The notes under the pieces: model-generated | Told to the model about the DNA's origin: nothing | The model's input: only the letters and a program-made list of their open reading frames with translations | Database searches by the model: none | Assembly (NCBI GenBank): GCA_037178975.1 | Contig: JASJZH010000006.1 | Coordinates: 10,726,001 to 10,790,000 of the forward strand | Source: Oscheius tipulae | Lineage: Eukaryota; Nematoda; Chromadorea; Rhabditida; Rhabditidae | DNA length: 64,000 nucleotides | Reading direction: 5' to 3' | Part shown: piece by piece, positions 13,610 through 26,163 of the stretch | Position numbering within the stretch: position 1 is the stretch's first letter | How the letters are laid out: each line of letters starts with the position of its first letter | Translations under genes and position numbers: made by a program

Positions 13610-16600
13610 TTGATATCGATAACACTCGATTTTATTACTGTGATATAAGATCGAAAAGAAGTTTCGTATCAGATTGCGGTTGTATATAGTAAGGTGGATC
13701 TGAGCTGCTTCATGTATGTCACGGTCGAAAGAGGATATACTAAACCGGCTGATAACGCATCGATTCATTTGCATGCTCATATCAATAGCAGCTGGTCTGT
13801 CTCTACCACCTTGAAGATAGAGCAAAAAAGCATCACTCTCTTGTTTTCGGGCTGAAAAGGATTGTTAAAAATGCAAGAAGGTTCCACAGCAAAAACAAAT
13901 GTAAGTCTTCCAAAACATTTGTGTAATACTCGGCTTGGAATGGTGTAAGTGAAAAAATGCATTTAGAGCAACAAACCAAAAATTAAATAATGATTCGGTT
14001 CAGATGCTTCGAGAGTACAATTACCAAGACATTGTGAATCAAACCAATCAAAAGGAGAAGGTGGTCAAGCAACTGCTCTTCTCTGTTCTTTTAAGGGAAA
14101 CCAGTAAGCGAGATAATTATAAAGAAAATAGCATTCCAGTACTCCCCTAGTCGTCAAAAATTTTTTCCGGTGGAATGGCGAAGTGGAAACAGAAATTCAA
14201 AATCTAATCGAAGTTGGCTTTTCATTCAATTGATTATCAGTTTTTAGACAATTACGGGACCCAATGTTATTCGGTTGTTCGGCATTCTAGTTAAAAACCG
14301 GAAGAGGCTGGGTGTTGTTATGGAATACTGTGAGGATGGGAGCCTAGACAAAAGTAAGAAAACTGTTTTTCTTGTGACAAATCAGTTGTATACAATCGTG
14401 AAGACTATTACACTTATGGTTCTATTTTGGAATGGATGCTACAGGCTACCAACGGAATACAGTTTCTCCACGAAGGCGGGATTATTCACAGAGATGTGAA
14501 GCCAGCCAAGTAGGCCAATTTTTATAAACCTACTGTGTATGAAACATTTAACAATGTTACAGCATGCTGTTGTCTCATAATCGCAAGAATCTAAAACTCA
14601 GCGACATGTCTCCCAGTATCTGGACTGGGGAAAATCAGTACGAAAACACGTTCAATGGTCGTGGTACTCCGGGCTTTCGTGCCTGGGAAATTGAAGATGG
14701 TGAAGATTATACATCCGCTGTCGATATATTTTCTCTTGGAAGGTCTCTTTGGAATTTGCTTCACAGGCAGTAAGAATTAAAGTTACAAAATAATTTGTTA
14801 AGACATCCAACCGATCGTGGACTTGCTGTTTCTTTCTGTAACTTCCTGTCTTCCCGGCATCTGACGGAGTATGCTCCATGCATAAAAGAATGCCTTCGCC
14901 GGTTTGTGAATCGTATCAGCTTCCAGCTTTCTTGTCTTAGGGCAAGCAAAAACAGCGAGGATCACACGTTAGAAGATTTATTCACACAATATCTACAGTC
15001 TCCAAGGAAATACTATTCCCTTTTAAAAGAAAAGTGAGTTACTGTCTTCGTTTACGACAGGTGCTTACAAAAAATATATTTTGGTAGAGTCATTTAATTT
15101 CTGTTTGACGAATAATGGTCAAATTTGACCATATAAAAAGTCGAACATGTTTTAGATTGAGGGAGGACAACGTGAACTATTGCCGGTTTCTTGGGTCTTC
15201 GACAAGACACGCTCATTTCTTGTGGATTATAGCAAAGTGCGTTTTTATATCAAATATATTTCTGATATTTTTAGAATGACAGCCCCTATTCGGGAAGGAC
15301 GCTTAAACATAACTGATGTCTACACCGATCTTTCTATATTGAATGAGGCGTTTGAAGCTTCATTAAAAATTGATTTATCTCAGGTGCGAATAAAGAGTTA
15401 GATTAATGCAATTTTTACAGATAAAAACAATGTATTCTGTATACAAGAAACCCGATTTACGACGATTGAAAGAGGTAGAAAACAATGCTTTTGGCGATGT
15501 AATGTTAGTGAATGTTGGAGATGATAGGTGCGTTTCGTTCTCTTCTTGTTTTGTGAGTTTGACGTGGTAAGGTGGCAAAACTTCAATGGAGAAGGCGCCA
15601 ACGTACGCGAAGTATAAAGTTACTGCCGAGCAACGGTGAGAGAGGAGTCTTACATCATGGTAATGAGTAGCATGATAGGAGTTGCTAATGATAATCATAG
15701 CTGTGACAAGCTAACTTCATTTCAGGTCCCCGGTGGCTTACAAGGTACAAGAATACTACAGAATTGATAATTCGTTTGCTTGCAACGAAGTTCTCGCCCT
15801 GTGTACGGTAAGGGGAGTTCTTTTAATTAACATGAGCATCATCGTACTTTTGAACAATCCTGCTTTATAAAACAATTTTTTTAGCTATCTTCTCACGTCA
15901 ACATTGTTCGCCTCCTCGGTATGACTAAAGAAGGCCCATATGTTGACGGTTTGTTACTCGAATACTGCGAAGGCGGAGATTTACTGCATCGTACGTACAA
16001 AATACAGTACCCTCATGTTATATACGTTACAGACATCAGAGAAGACAGCTACCAAGTTATAGAGAAAGACATTTTGAATTGGATGATGCAGGCAGCTAGC
16101 GCTCTTTTATATGCTCATCAAAATGGATTCGTTCATCGTGATGTTACACCAAGCAAGTATTTAAATTTTTAAATCTTTTTTATGACTTGGTTTAGTATGT
16201 TGCTTTGTTTTCGGAAAAAAAGCTACAAATGTGTGGATTTGGAAGTGCCGTTCACGATGACTCTAAGTCTAATATTTTAGTATGGAATGTAGGAACCGAG
16301 GGATTTATGGCTCCTGAAATAGAAAAGGGAAACGACTTTTTTACAAATGCAATTGACGTTTTCTCTCTTGGTCGAACAATCTGGCAGCTGATCTTTAAAA
16401 AGTAACTTGAGTTGTTGCAAAAGTTTGAAATTGTAGACATCCACAAAATCAAGAGGTAGAACTAAGTCTACATCAACGGCTCCCTATAGAAGTTTCAAAT
16501 GATCTATTCGAATTTATGACAAGGCAAATATTTTAATAACAAATCAGCGTCTTCTTTTCAGAATGATGTCATATGAAGCAACCGATAGACCGACAATGAA

Positions 16601-16680
16601 AACAGTTCACAATTTTTTGGGCACTCGCATTGCATTGGAGGAAGCAGATGGATAATCTGAACATTTATACAAGAGTAGTT
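13610..16680 (+). repeat. Copy 1 of a ~3-kb direct segmental duplication
   Basis: Homologous to about 31125-34420 in the same orientation, including ~250 bp upstream of the kinase start codon. Overall the copies differ at a noticeable rate, but 15263-15745 (483 bp) is identical to 32890-33372. Boundaries are approximate. Confidence 0.9.
13871..16655 (+). pseudogene. Tandem double-kinase gene, frameshifted copy
   Basis: Exon by exon this matches the intact paralogue at 31473-34353. Two lesions break the frame. A net +2 nt lies just before the glycine loop (14035-14060), after which the first exons run into a stop. One A is missing from a homopolymer at about 16213-16220 (7 A here, 8 in the paralogue), which throws the second activation segment out of frame. 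The other motifs survive: VVKNF lysine block, GGIIHRDVKPAN, DMS in place of DFG, and in domain 2 VHRDVTPSN and EGFMAPEIE. In domain 2 DFG reads GFG. The last intron (16524-16561) has GC where the paralogue has GT. Sequencing error in the homopolymer is possible; the first lesion is harder to explain that way. Confidence 0.85.
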
Positions 16681-17768
16681 CCATAAACTTCCTATCTATT
16701 TTTTCTTATTTTTATCCTTCTTTTTTTTTTTTTTTTTGATGATTTGAAAAGTAAAACCAATTGAAAAGCTACGTTTTCATGCCATTTCCGAAGCGGATAT
16801 ATTCTTTCCGTCGTCGCCTGGAAAATGATCCTGGTGAGCTGAGTTTCCCGGGGATTACCTTTTTCAACATGCATGTAGCTCATATTTCGTGGTAATCCAG
16901 CTGCGCATCGTTATTTGGAGGACGCTCTTGCTTTCGGTGATTAGCCTGCAGCGGGCTCTACTATCGTAACTGAAATGGGACTTTTTAAATCTTTGCGCTT
17001 CATCGACTCGAGCTTGTCATCTACGGAAAGGACAACAAGAATGACTATAGAAATGGTCAATCTTCAACCAACATCAGGGTTTGTTTCCACCTCATCGTAT
17101 AAAAAACATGACTCTCCATACCCGTCAGCTACTTTTGGCTTTCTTTCTAGCATACCCACTTTGTTGATTGTTACCAGCAGCCATATTGATCTTGGGCTGA
17201 AGTGAGTGTGAGCCGCTGAGCCGCAAAATCACCCACCTCGGTGCCGAGTTGCAAATCGCCGCCGCTGCTAATTATCTTGCCATGCGAGCCGCTTTCTTCA
17301 TAGCGGCCAAACGCTCCCCAACTTCACCTAACAAACGATCCGACAACCTGGAGAACTTTCTCAGTCTGCCAAAGATGACGAGGTACTGCTTGCCGTACTT
17401 ACACGAAAGAATTAGTGCCTCCTTCGCGAAATAATAAACGATGTTCGCGAAGAGCCATTCGAACCACCTGGAACGCGCGCCTGTTTTCGTTTCTTCACTA
17501 GAGCCGGGGGCCTAATAAAAGGATGAAGCCATTTCTGACGTATGAGCCAGCTAATCCTTCACCGCCTGCTCTGCAGCGAAGCAGGTTATTGTGTCTACCA
17601 CTTAGCATGAATAATCAAAAGTTTCTTTCTCCCCGTGCCAATAATTGCTTGGAATTAGGTAGAGCTGGGACCTTTTCCCTCCTCAGACTTGGTGTGTTAC
17701 GTATGCATGGTCATACCCAAGTACTTTTGGGGGCTGGGCCCCCTTTAGGTCTTCTCAATTGTGACTGT
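16681..17768. other. Intergenic, upstream of the EF-hand gene
   Basis: Contains a 16-base T run at 16722-16737. Two plus-strand open frames (16975-17205 and 17523 onward) have no recognisable domain; the second runs into the EF-hand gene's first exon but the ATG at 17769 gives the better start context. Confidence 0.3.
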
Positions 17769-19551
17769 ATGGCTTCCAGATCCGAGACGAGGCGCACATC
17801 AGAGTATTCGACAACGCTCTCGGCGCGGCAGCCGAAGCTGTCGCGCAACAAGAGTCATGACCGCGGCGTTGCCCACAAGGGATCCCACAACATGATCGAG
17901 GCAATACGGGTAAGTTACACCCCTTTGAAAAATAGTGTCATCTCAAGGCGGACGCTAATTCACTAGATAGACTCTTTTAATTACTGGCTGCTCTCGTCTC
18001 TCTCTCACTCAATGTCCACGTCATAATGTCTTTTCGGCGCTTGAGATTCAGCACAGATTTCAAAGTTGCCGTGTCCAGCAATTGCTTCAATAAAGCGAGT
18101 ACGAGTGAAAATTTTGTTTCGAGAAAAAGTAGTATGCTTAAGGTGGTTGCACAAGATTGTTGGCTTAATGTATGTTTTTCAGAATAAGCTTCATTCGGAC
18201 CGTGGGGAAGGCTCAAGCGCGTCCAATGATCCAAGGTCACCTTTACTGAAACAAGCCCTTGATGGATACAGTGAGGATGAGCTATACGAATACCGTCAAG
18301 TTTTCAACATCTTCGATGCAGGTGAGCATCTTTTCTTGTTCTGTATTGCATCATATCAGCCAACAAAGCCACACCATAATTGCTAGCAGATGATTAGAAT
18401 GTTATGGTGTTGCTGTCACAACAAACATACCGCTAGTAGCGTCTGGTAAACTGCACGAGTTATCACCAGTACCTCTCAGCTAGACGATTCACTCCTGTAC
18501 TGCCTAGGCAGCAGTCTAAGATGTCACTCGTACGGCTAAGTAACTGTGCGACAGATTGCGACGACCTGTACTTTCTTGGCGGCTAAACTTCCCCTGATTG
18601 GCAAAAACACCAAACAAGAAGACATCCGTACAGTCCGAACATCAGATAGACGTTCACTCCAGTACTGTATCGGCAGCAGTACAAAGTTCCAGCCTGTTAC
18701 CCGTTCTTTCTCGACTGTTCGATAACCTCTCTTGTATTGTTTTGGCAGAAAACCAAATCTCTCCGTATCGTCTTGGCAGGGAAAGCTTTTAAAATTTGTA
18801 AACAGTAGTGAGGAACATTTCCAGACCAATACTTCGTAATTACCCATGATTTTCAGACAGGAGTGGTGCCATTGCCTGTGATGAACTTGAAGCTGCAATC
18901 CACAACCTCGGAATGAACCTCACCCGAGAAGAGCTGGACAGGATAATCGACGAAGTCGATCAGAGAGGCAACCACCAGATTGACTTTGACGAATTCTGTG
19001 TGGTGATGCGTCGTCTGAGCACAAAGAAAGGAAACTGGACTGATGTGATCCAGCAATGTTTCCAGATTTTTGACAGGGCTTGTTGAATGGTACATAGAAG
19101 GTCAATATCAAAGTTTAGAGTGAATCCGGCGTCGTTTCGAAGAAGGATTTCCAGTACATCTTAAGAGAACTGGGAGACATTACCGATCCAACAGTTGTCG
19201 ATGAAATTTTTGCTGAGGTGTGTCTTTTCGACCGTAATTCTTTGGAATCGTGAGGGGTGGATATTTTTGAGCAGAGAAAGTGAAAGGTTCAAATGGAGTG
19301 TCTTGTGGTACCTCAAACTCAAAAATAATCACAAAATCTTAATGGTGCTCTCAATTTTGAACATGTTGTAGTCCCATTTCGTAGTTAGTAGCTTTCAGGC
19401 GGATGTGGATGGAAACGGCCTTCTGGACTTCGAAGAATTCTCCTTCATGGTAAAAAACTACTTACTGGAGGAAGATGTCCTGGAAGCACCGTCCGGTCAG
19501 TGCCTCCGTTCTGCAGAAACCTCCCAAACTCACACATCCTCCTCACCTTAG
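17769..19551 (+). CDS. EF-hand calcium-binding protein (calmodulin/troponin C-like) with N-terminal extension
   Basis: Calcium sensor of the calmodulin superfamily. Exons 17769-17909, 18183-18321, 18857-19077, 19119-19217 and 19399-19551 give 250 aa. A basic, Ser/Arg-rich extension of about 75 residues precedes four EF-hands: DADRSGAIACDE (loop 1, complete), DQRGNHQIDFDE (loop 2), DRSESGVVSKKD (loop 3, Asp at position 12) and DVDGNGLLDFEE (loop 4, complete). Loop 3 is only formed if the intron 19078-19118 is spliced with a GC donor; with GT there is an in-frame stop. The extension distinguishes it from calmodulin itself and suggests a calmodulin-like or troponin C-like protein. The C-terminal 25 residues after the last EF-hand are Ser/Thr-rich and may be an artefact of a missed intron. 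Confidence 0.88.
18440..18780 (+). repeat. Cluster of degenerate CTCCTGTACTGCCTAGGCAG-like motifs in an intron
   Basis: Within the EF-hand intron 18322-18856, related ~20-bp motifs recur near 18491, 18658, 18730 and 18762 (consensus about CTCCnGTACTGTCTnGGCAG). The reverse complement of the same motif recurs at 27480-27660 in an intron of the SOCS gene. Confidence 0.55.
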
Positions 19552-20719
19552 CAATATTGTTACTTTGTCTATGATAAACCAATATGATTTTCTTTTGGGG
19601 TGCGCGGATCTCGACTCGAGATAGCAAGTGGGTCAGTTCGACGTCCTTGAACATCGATCCGACGCCAGTCGTCTAATAAGAAGAACCACAATTCCTTATT
19701 CAAACTCTCTTATCCTCGCATGCCTTTCCTCCAGTTAAATTCTTTTTCAATGTCCATATTGCAGTCTCAGCCACGAACAGCAAGCTCGGGTCGCGTTGTC
19801 TGTAATTACCGGTTTTTCCACGTGTAGCCTGCGCGAAAATCTTCGAAATAAGAAACGCGAAACCTTCTTCCCTTCTAGTCCTTTCTTTGCACATCTTCTC
19901 CAGTCTTTACTCTTCGATATTCGTACACAGATGATACAAATTTTGGTCACGATTACCCTTTACCCTCGAGTAGTGATGTACCGGTGAAAGCTAGAAATGT
20001 TCCACCGAACGTCAGTACCCTAGGGGTGGCGGTTTTCTCGAGGGGTTACCAGCACCTGTTTCCTCCAAGGAATGGGACCCGGTGAAAGCTCTGAGAAGTT
20101 CCAACGGGGACCGTTTCCTTTAAGGATCAGGGTAGATTCGGTAGGGAATAGAGAGTTAGGCACCATCTGTAGGTTATCCCATAATGTCGGAGGCAATGAA
20201 AAATGGGGCTGAGAGAGCAGGCACCTCCCACTACGAAAGAAGTAAGAGTTTGTACTTCTCTAGACCATTTTTGGGACAATTGTGGGCTATATCGCTGCGG
20301 GTCTAATCGTAATCAATGAAATAAATGGCTGCGGTGGGAGAGGCCGCTTGCGGTATTCGTACCATTCGAAGACTTTAAGGCTGGGAAAATTGTAGCGAGG
20401 GAGAGGCTTTTGAAGAAGAAGAGGACACCTTCACCCGATAAAAATCTGGCAGAGGGGTTGGACCATACAGGCGAGTGAGAGAGACTGAGCTCGGCATTGG
20501 CGCCAAATTCAAAACCGTGCCGTGAAGCGGGTAACCGCAGCGTCCTTCATACTCGCGCCCTGTTTTGGGGGAGGGGGAGAACAGACAAAAGGCAGTTACG
20601 TAATGTATTTGAAGAAACAGTTGGCATGGGTTGGGATTAGGGGGAAACCCTTAGATTCTTCTCGTTTCCTCTCGATGCAATCTCAAAAACATCATTTCCT
20701 TTCAGTAATTAACCAAAAA
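19552..20719. other. Intergenic region before the FKBP gene
   Basis: No supported exon. Two imperfect copies of a block starting CCGGTGAAAGCT lie near 19980-20020 and 20070-20105. Open frames of 60-70 codons on both strands at 19700-19990 lack any domain. Confidence 0.35.
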
Positions 20720-21687
20720 ATGCTCGCGATCTTTCTTCTCGGTCTAGTAGCGGCCGAACAGCGGTCATGGACGACAGATGAGGGAGTGAAGATTGAAATC
20801 ATTAAAAAAATCCCCGGTAAATGGAATATCGAGACGAAGATAACGGTTTTTAGACTCGAAATGCAAGGTCAAATCCGAGACCGGGGACACTCTAGAACAG
20901 TTTTACAAACTTACCAACAAGGATGGCAAGGTAGTTGGAAGTAATTTTGGACAGAAGCCGTTCACCTTTGTGCTGGGACGCGGAGAAGTCATCAGCGGCA
21001 TGGACACGGCCATGGAGGGCATGTGCGCAGGCGAGCAGAGAAAGGTCATAATCCCGCCCGATGAGGGTTTTGACGACGGACAATCTGTAATTTTGGCGTC
21101 AGAATAATGTAACATATGTGGTGGTTTTAGCAGGGCGATACGCTCTACTATTTCGTCGAGCTCAAAAGCATTTTCCGCCCACAGCCCGGTGGCAAATGGA
21201 TCACTGATGAGGGTGTTCATATTCAGGTTTTTTTTTCTGCACAAGGATCTTTATGAGTCAAAAAATTAGGTCATTCACGAGATTCCCGAGGACGAGTGCA
21301 TTAAAGCCGCTGATGGAGATACAATCCACCAGCAATATACCCTTCATCTTGAGGACGGCAGCTTTGTCGATTCCAGCTGGAGCCGAAACAAGCCTTTCAT
21401 CTTTAAGAAGGGACAGGGACAGGTCATTCAAGGTACAAATTTTTGGAAATTATAAAATTCGAACCTCTAGGCATGGAAATCGCCATGGACGGGATGTGCG
21501 AGGGAGAGCGAAGAAAAGTCATTATCCCGTCGGACCTAGGTAAAATATAGTCTGTCGGGCTATAATCCCCGCCTTTTTTGCAGGATACGGAGAGAAAGGA
21601 CGCCCGCCAAGGATCCCTGGAAATGCCTTCCTCCACTTTGAAATCGCCTTGGAAAAGATCATTCCAACCTCAAAGAGTGAACTCTAG
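20720..21687 (+). CDS. ER-resident double-FKBP peptidyl-prolyl isomerase
   Basis: Peptidyl-prolyl cis-trans isomerase of the FK506-binding family, predicted in the ER lumen. Exons 20720-20816, 20854-21086, 21134-21226, 21270-21432, 21471-21539 and 21584-21687 give 252 aa. It has a short signal peptide ([14 protein letters not shown]), two FKBP domains of about 105 residues each and a C-terminal KSEL retention-type signal. Family motifs are visible in both: [20 protein letters not shown] then KVIIPP in domain 1, [20 protein letters not shown] then [14 protein letters not shown] in domain 2. Domain 1 lacks the typical aromatic residues around YGxxG (it reads DEGFDDGQ), so domain 2 looks the more active. 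An acceptor (CCTTTCAG) 14 nt upstream of the ATG suggests trans-splicing. Exon 3 could start three bases earlier. Confidence 0.92.
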
Positions 21688-21883
21688 TTATTGTCCATAT
21701 GGTACGGGGTATATTTTGTAAAGTATATAAACGTTTTAAACAAACTTTTTCCGGTATAATCTTAGAAAACTATAACAAGTTTTATTGGAACAACAATAGT
21801 AACAGGTATGACAATACTAGAAGGCGGAACCCGCTAAAACACTGAGAACAGGGGTATGAGACCGAAAATTCGAATAAGGCAAA

Positions 21884-24734
21884 CTAATGTTTACGTTTCT
21901 GTTCCGCCAGATACGAGGCCCAGTCTATTCTTCGATGGTACGTCTGCTCCGGCTCTGGCTTTCGTTTCTCTTCCAGCTGTTTCTCCCAAGGAGAGTCGGA
22001 AAACGATGCTGAGGCTCTGAAAGCCACTTGAATTTGGAAGAAAGATGTTCCTACTTTGAACTGCTCCCCCTCTGGTGATGGCTATGTGGACGGTGAGGTA
22101 TCTGGAAAAGGCCATATGGTACGGGAAACTTTGTCAATAAACCTGTGGCTTTCCAGAGAGACGAGAATCAGGCCTTGGTTTATGTATGGGATCCGAAGAG
22201 AATGGACTTTCTGGCGTGATGGTAACGCTGCTTCTTTCAGGCATTTTCTGCAAAGCTTTGAATGGAAATGCCATCTAGTAAACTAACCACTTTTGTAGAG
22301 AAAGCATTTGCCATTTTCTCAGCCTGAGCGAGAATTTCCGGGTCGACAATATCCGAAAGGGGTTTGATCGTCAGCTCTTCTTCCTTCATCGGTTTTCTTT
22401 TCACCTCCGGTCGTTTCTTCTCCTTCTCGGGTTCAACTTTAACAGGGGCTGGGAATTTTCGATCGAAGAGATAACAAGTTATCTTACCTGTATGCTTAAT
22501 AGATGGAGAAGGCTCGTCTCGAGATCTGGAAGTCGGAGGGGTAGCCTTGGCAGCTGTTTCCAGTTCTCGAGCACGATTCTGCTTGTCCAAAGTCTCGTAG
22601 GAGCGGGCAAGGAAGGTCTGTCTTTTGAGCTCCGCCTCAATTGCTCTGATATGCTCGTGGTCTGTCTCCTTCTGCTTTTCGACCTAAAATAACAGCATTT
22701 CATCGCGAGAAAAAAAAATTACAGCTCTTAGCCGTGTCTCCCATTCCTCCCTCTCTTTCCGAATGATGCCAAGCTCTCCGCGCATCTTGGTCACAAGGAT
22801 TTCGTTGGCTGTACACGATTGGCACTTCATATACTTGCCAGTATCCGCATTTTTCTTCAACTCTTCGAAATATCTGATTTCATTCTCCATGCGGGACATG
22901 TCTCTGTAAATAGACGAAAATTAGAAATCACTAATAAGAGAACTCACTCTCCCATGTCTTTCATAGCGTTCTTGACCTGCTTGACCTTCTCTTCCGCAAG
23001 CTTTAGCGAATCCGTGGCCATGTCCCGTTCCAGCTCCCTGTAACCGTATTTCGTCTCAAATTCTTCTTGTCTTTTCTGGAAAAGGAGGTTGCAAAGAGAA
23101 AAAAAAGAACATACCTTGTAGGCTTCGTTCGTTGACCGAGCTTCCGAGACAACCTCGTTTCTGAAGAAGGTCAGCTCTTTTGAAAGAGAATCCACAGCGG
23201 CACGCACACATCCCATCTGGTTTTTGGCCGCCGTGCTAAGAATTACTTGTTATTCTTTGAAGGAAACTCAAATCGTACCCGATTTCTGTTACCTTTCCTT
23301 GGATCTCTTGCAGTGATGATTTTAACTGGCCATTCTCTTTGGTCAGCCGTTCAATTGTCAATTTCATCATCTCGTTGACTTTGATAGCTCGCAGCAAGGC
23401 CTTGTTCGGTTTTTCTGATTGCCTTAAAACAAAAATTTAGTATTTTCTGGATGAAAATATTACTCTTGACCGGTCTCTTCCGCACATTTCGTGTCCAATC
23501 CGAGTCGAGAGAGGACCATAGCTATTAGCGAATTCGCTTCTCTCTCACGATGCGTTATTTTTGAAGGAGGCTCATCCGTGGCGTTTCTCTCCTACAAGAC
23601 TTGCTTCGTGAGAGAATTTTGCACTAAAACTGACTGTTGCTCTCTTCTTGGTAACTTTTAAATCCAGAATGTCCGATTTCAGCTTTGGAACTTCTTTTCC
23701 TTCTTCTACAGACAGACAGCTTTGAGAACTTTCCGGGACCTGGAAATACCAGAAGAATGTTTCAAAACTGGCAAACTTACGGGGCTGCTCGCATTTATCG
23801 TGTTTTTCCGCACAGTTTGTCGTTGTCGTCCACCTTTTTTTGGAATAGCCGTCTTCATTTCTTTAGAGACAGTTATAACGTCGGTGGATACTTTAAAACA
23901 AGAAAAGTGTTATCAACAAGCGATAAATGTGGGCTACAAGGGAGATGTATCGATTATTTGCCAAATTTACGCGCAAGTTGAAAATATTTGACTGACAAAC
24001 GTTATATCATTTTGGAAAGATGGAAGGGAAGTATTTACCTGCATTTGCTGGTGATACACCCTCGACCACAGGCTCTGAAGACGCACTTCGACTCCTCAAT
24101 ATCGAGTCAGCTGTATTTTTCTGCTCAATAGCATCTGAAATCGAGAAAAATCAAGTGATGGATAGATTTTTTGTACCATTATCTAGAGCGACAAGCGGTG
24201 GATCAATGATATCTCCGAAAAAACCATCGCATTTAATGCATTTCAGTTTCCAGAGCCAGCGATTAAGAGGGACTTGGCCTTTCCTTGGCTGAAATCCTTA
24301 TCTTTGCTCACTATTTTTTTTGGAAATAACTCACTCTTCCGGCACTTTTACGAAATTGTTGTGGCTCTCCAAAACCATGACAGACTGGACAACTGTTTTC
24401 CAGGATTGCTGAGCCCTGGAATAGTATTTTTACTGAGAAGGACTGATAAGCTTACATTTTGATCAACACCGCCGCCTGTTGACGTTGTAGGTAAGATGAT
24501 GCAGTCATCGTCTTCTTCCTAACGCAAAAAATATTTGACAGAAGTGAAAACTTCAACCTTTAGCTCAGACTCTGCCATTTTTTTAACGGCGCCGATGGTG
24601 CCAGCCTGGTCACTACAATCGATTAGCGAGATAGCCGTTGTGATGGGGTCATCATCGGAAGTTGACTCGTTTGTTCCAATCGATTCAGCTGCCAACCTTT
24701 CTCCTCCAATTGGAGTGGCTATCTTACAGTCCAT
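21884..24734 (-). CDS. Large coiled-coil protein with CxxC pairs, unassigned
   Basis: About seventeen exons were traced, from ATG at 24734 (first exon 24558-24734) to TAG at 21884, encoding somewhat over 600 aa. The acidic N-terminus is followed by a putative zinc site built from CPVCHGFGE (exon 24335-24415) and LKCIKC (exon 24177-24288). Next come a basic Lys/Arg linker (KKGGRQRQTVRKN) and a long charged coiled coil over exons 23464-22488 that includes KCQSCTANE. The C-terminal tail is Ser/Pro-rich and ends with an amphipathic segment (RRIDWASYLAEQKRKH). The architecture, N-terminal zinc knuckle plus long coiled coil, is seen in several DNA-repair and ubiquitin-ligase scaffolds, but I recognise no specific family. 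An acceptor AG lies one base before the ATG. Confidence 0.75.
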
Positions 24735-25169
24735 CCTGCTTAGAAGTTGCTTGAGAAACAATTGAAAATTTTCAAGACAACGAGGGGAATCTCCTGTTTT
24801 CCGTTTTGACGTTAAAAAAGAAAGAAACTTTATTGTTGATACCAAAAAGTTCGTTAGGTACGCAAGATGTCAGTACAAAACACCGTACAGATCAGAAAGA
24901 ATTCAAAAACTAGCTTAAAGCTAGAAGTTAAAGGCATCGGAAGACTTAAGTAAGGTATGTAGTTAAAACAAGGTACGAGGTTAGGTAAGGTACGAGAAGT
25001 TGACAAATATGAATCTAAACAAGAATACGGCCAGAATTGGTGTTGAGGTCGTCGGAGAGCCATTTCGTGAGGGTGTTTGTCCACCATTTCGGCAATTTCC
25101 TGTTGGTCAGGGCGAGGGTCAGGACCGTACGCGTCTTCGTCGCCGACACTGTCCTCAGCCTGAGCTGGT
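24735..25169. other. Intergenic/UTR sequence between two minus-strand genes
   Basis: The minus-strand frame 24854-25237 is open for 127 codons and acidic at its start, but the splice phase from the upstream exon favours the short frame described next. No other feature seen. Confidence 0.3.
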
Positions 25170-25532
25170 TCATGGCCTTGTGAGGATTGTATGGCTGATA
25201 AAAGCCCTGAATATTCGAAACTAGGTTTCGCCTCCAAAATATCTCAGGAGTAAGTCGTCAATAAAGCCACAATTTCATGCCTCCCGATCAGTTCGATGGC
25301 TCACCGATAGACAACGCTTTGCACAGCTCTCCTCCAAATCACATACTGACGTTCTGGCACTATTCCCATGAACATGTAGGCTGCAAGATGTAACTTTGAA
25401 AATAAAGATGGGTCGCAAACAGTGTTCAATCCAGTGTTGATGAGCGCCCATTCCTCCTTTCCTCTCTGATAGTCTAAATTTTGGTATTAAAATCTGCCGC
25501 AAGCGGTCTGTCTTCATTGGCTCGTTTGTCAT
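25170..25532 (-). CDS. Small unassigned protein, N-terminal exon unresolved
   Basis: A minus-strand exon of about 170 nt (about 25304-25475) encodes a protein-like stretch including KLHLAAYMFMGIVPERQYVI and ends at a GTGAGC donor. It joins in frame, through the acceptor TATTCAG near 25209, to a final exon ending ISHTILTRP with TGA at 25170. The first exon is not settled: the ATG at 25532 needs a non-canonical junction to reach this frame. The central hydrophobic/amphipathic helix suggests a small mitochondrial or membrane-associated protein, which is only inference. Confidence 0.4.
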
Positions 25533-25586
25533 TGTCTAAACCATTGAATCGAGCCAAAATCCATTAAAATTTACCTCTGCGGCTTT

Positions 25587-25799
25587 ATGGCGACGGATCC
25601 GATTCTTAATAGTCCAGAATGTTTGCCACCAGACGAATCTGGAGATGTTCGGGTAGGTCCTATTGCAAAAAAAAATAATTTTTTCCATGCTAACCTACCA
25701 GTTGCTTCCCGTTTTGTTCTGTCTGAGGAGGCGACCGCTGTGCTTCGCCAATGCCTTGATTGTCCATTGAGATTGAAGTTAGCTGAAAAATTAACATAA
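25587..25799 (+). CDS. Small unassigned protein (about 55-70 aa)
   Basis: ATG at 25587, TAA at 25797-25799. The frame is open throughout (70 aa), but a GT-AG intron at about 25657-25701 can be removed in frame, leaving about 55 aa. The C-terminus is helical with CLDCPLRLKLAEKLT. It starts within 60 bp of the divergent minus-strand small gene, suggesting a shared promoter. No family recognised. Confidence 0.4.
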   Translation: MATDPILNSPECLPPDESGDVRVGPIAKKNNFFHANLPVASRFVLSEEATAVLRQCLDCPLRLKLAEKLT

Positions 25800-26163
25800 T
25801 TGACTTTTTAAAAGAGGAACAAAGAAAAGTGCTAGAAAATGCTTCTAATGGGTTGTTTTTACCATTTTTAAGCGAAGTTAGAGCCGGAAAATGACTAGAA
25901 AGAGATAAGAAGGGATTTGTAAACAATGCCGCGTCACATAAGCCCATCGACAGTTAAAGCCTGTAATTTCTAGCTTGTGTGAATAGAAGCGAACGGCTGT
26001 TAATCAGCGCGCCACTCATTCTGCACTGTTTGTTTCCGAGCAAAGAAAGATAGCCATATCTATGAAGGGCACAAAACTCGACGATTGATAAGAGAATTTG
26101 AGTTAACAGGTTTATTGCGTGTAAGTCAAAATGCCTGGTCGGAGGTAGCCGTATTGTGTCGGA
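25800..26163. other. Intergenic
   Basis: No feature seen beyond a minus-strand AATAAA at about 26110-26115 downstream of the next gene. Confidence 0.35.
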
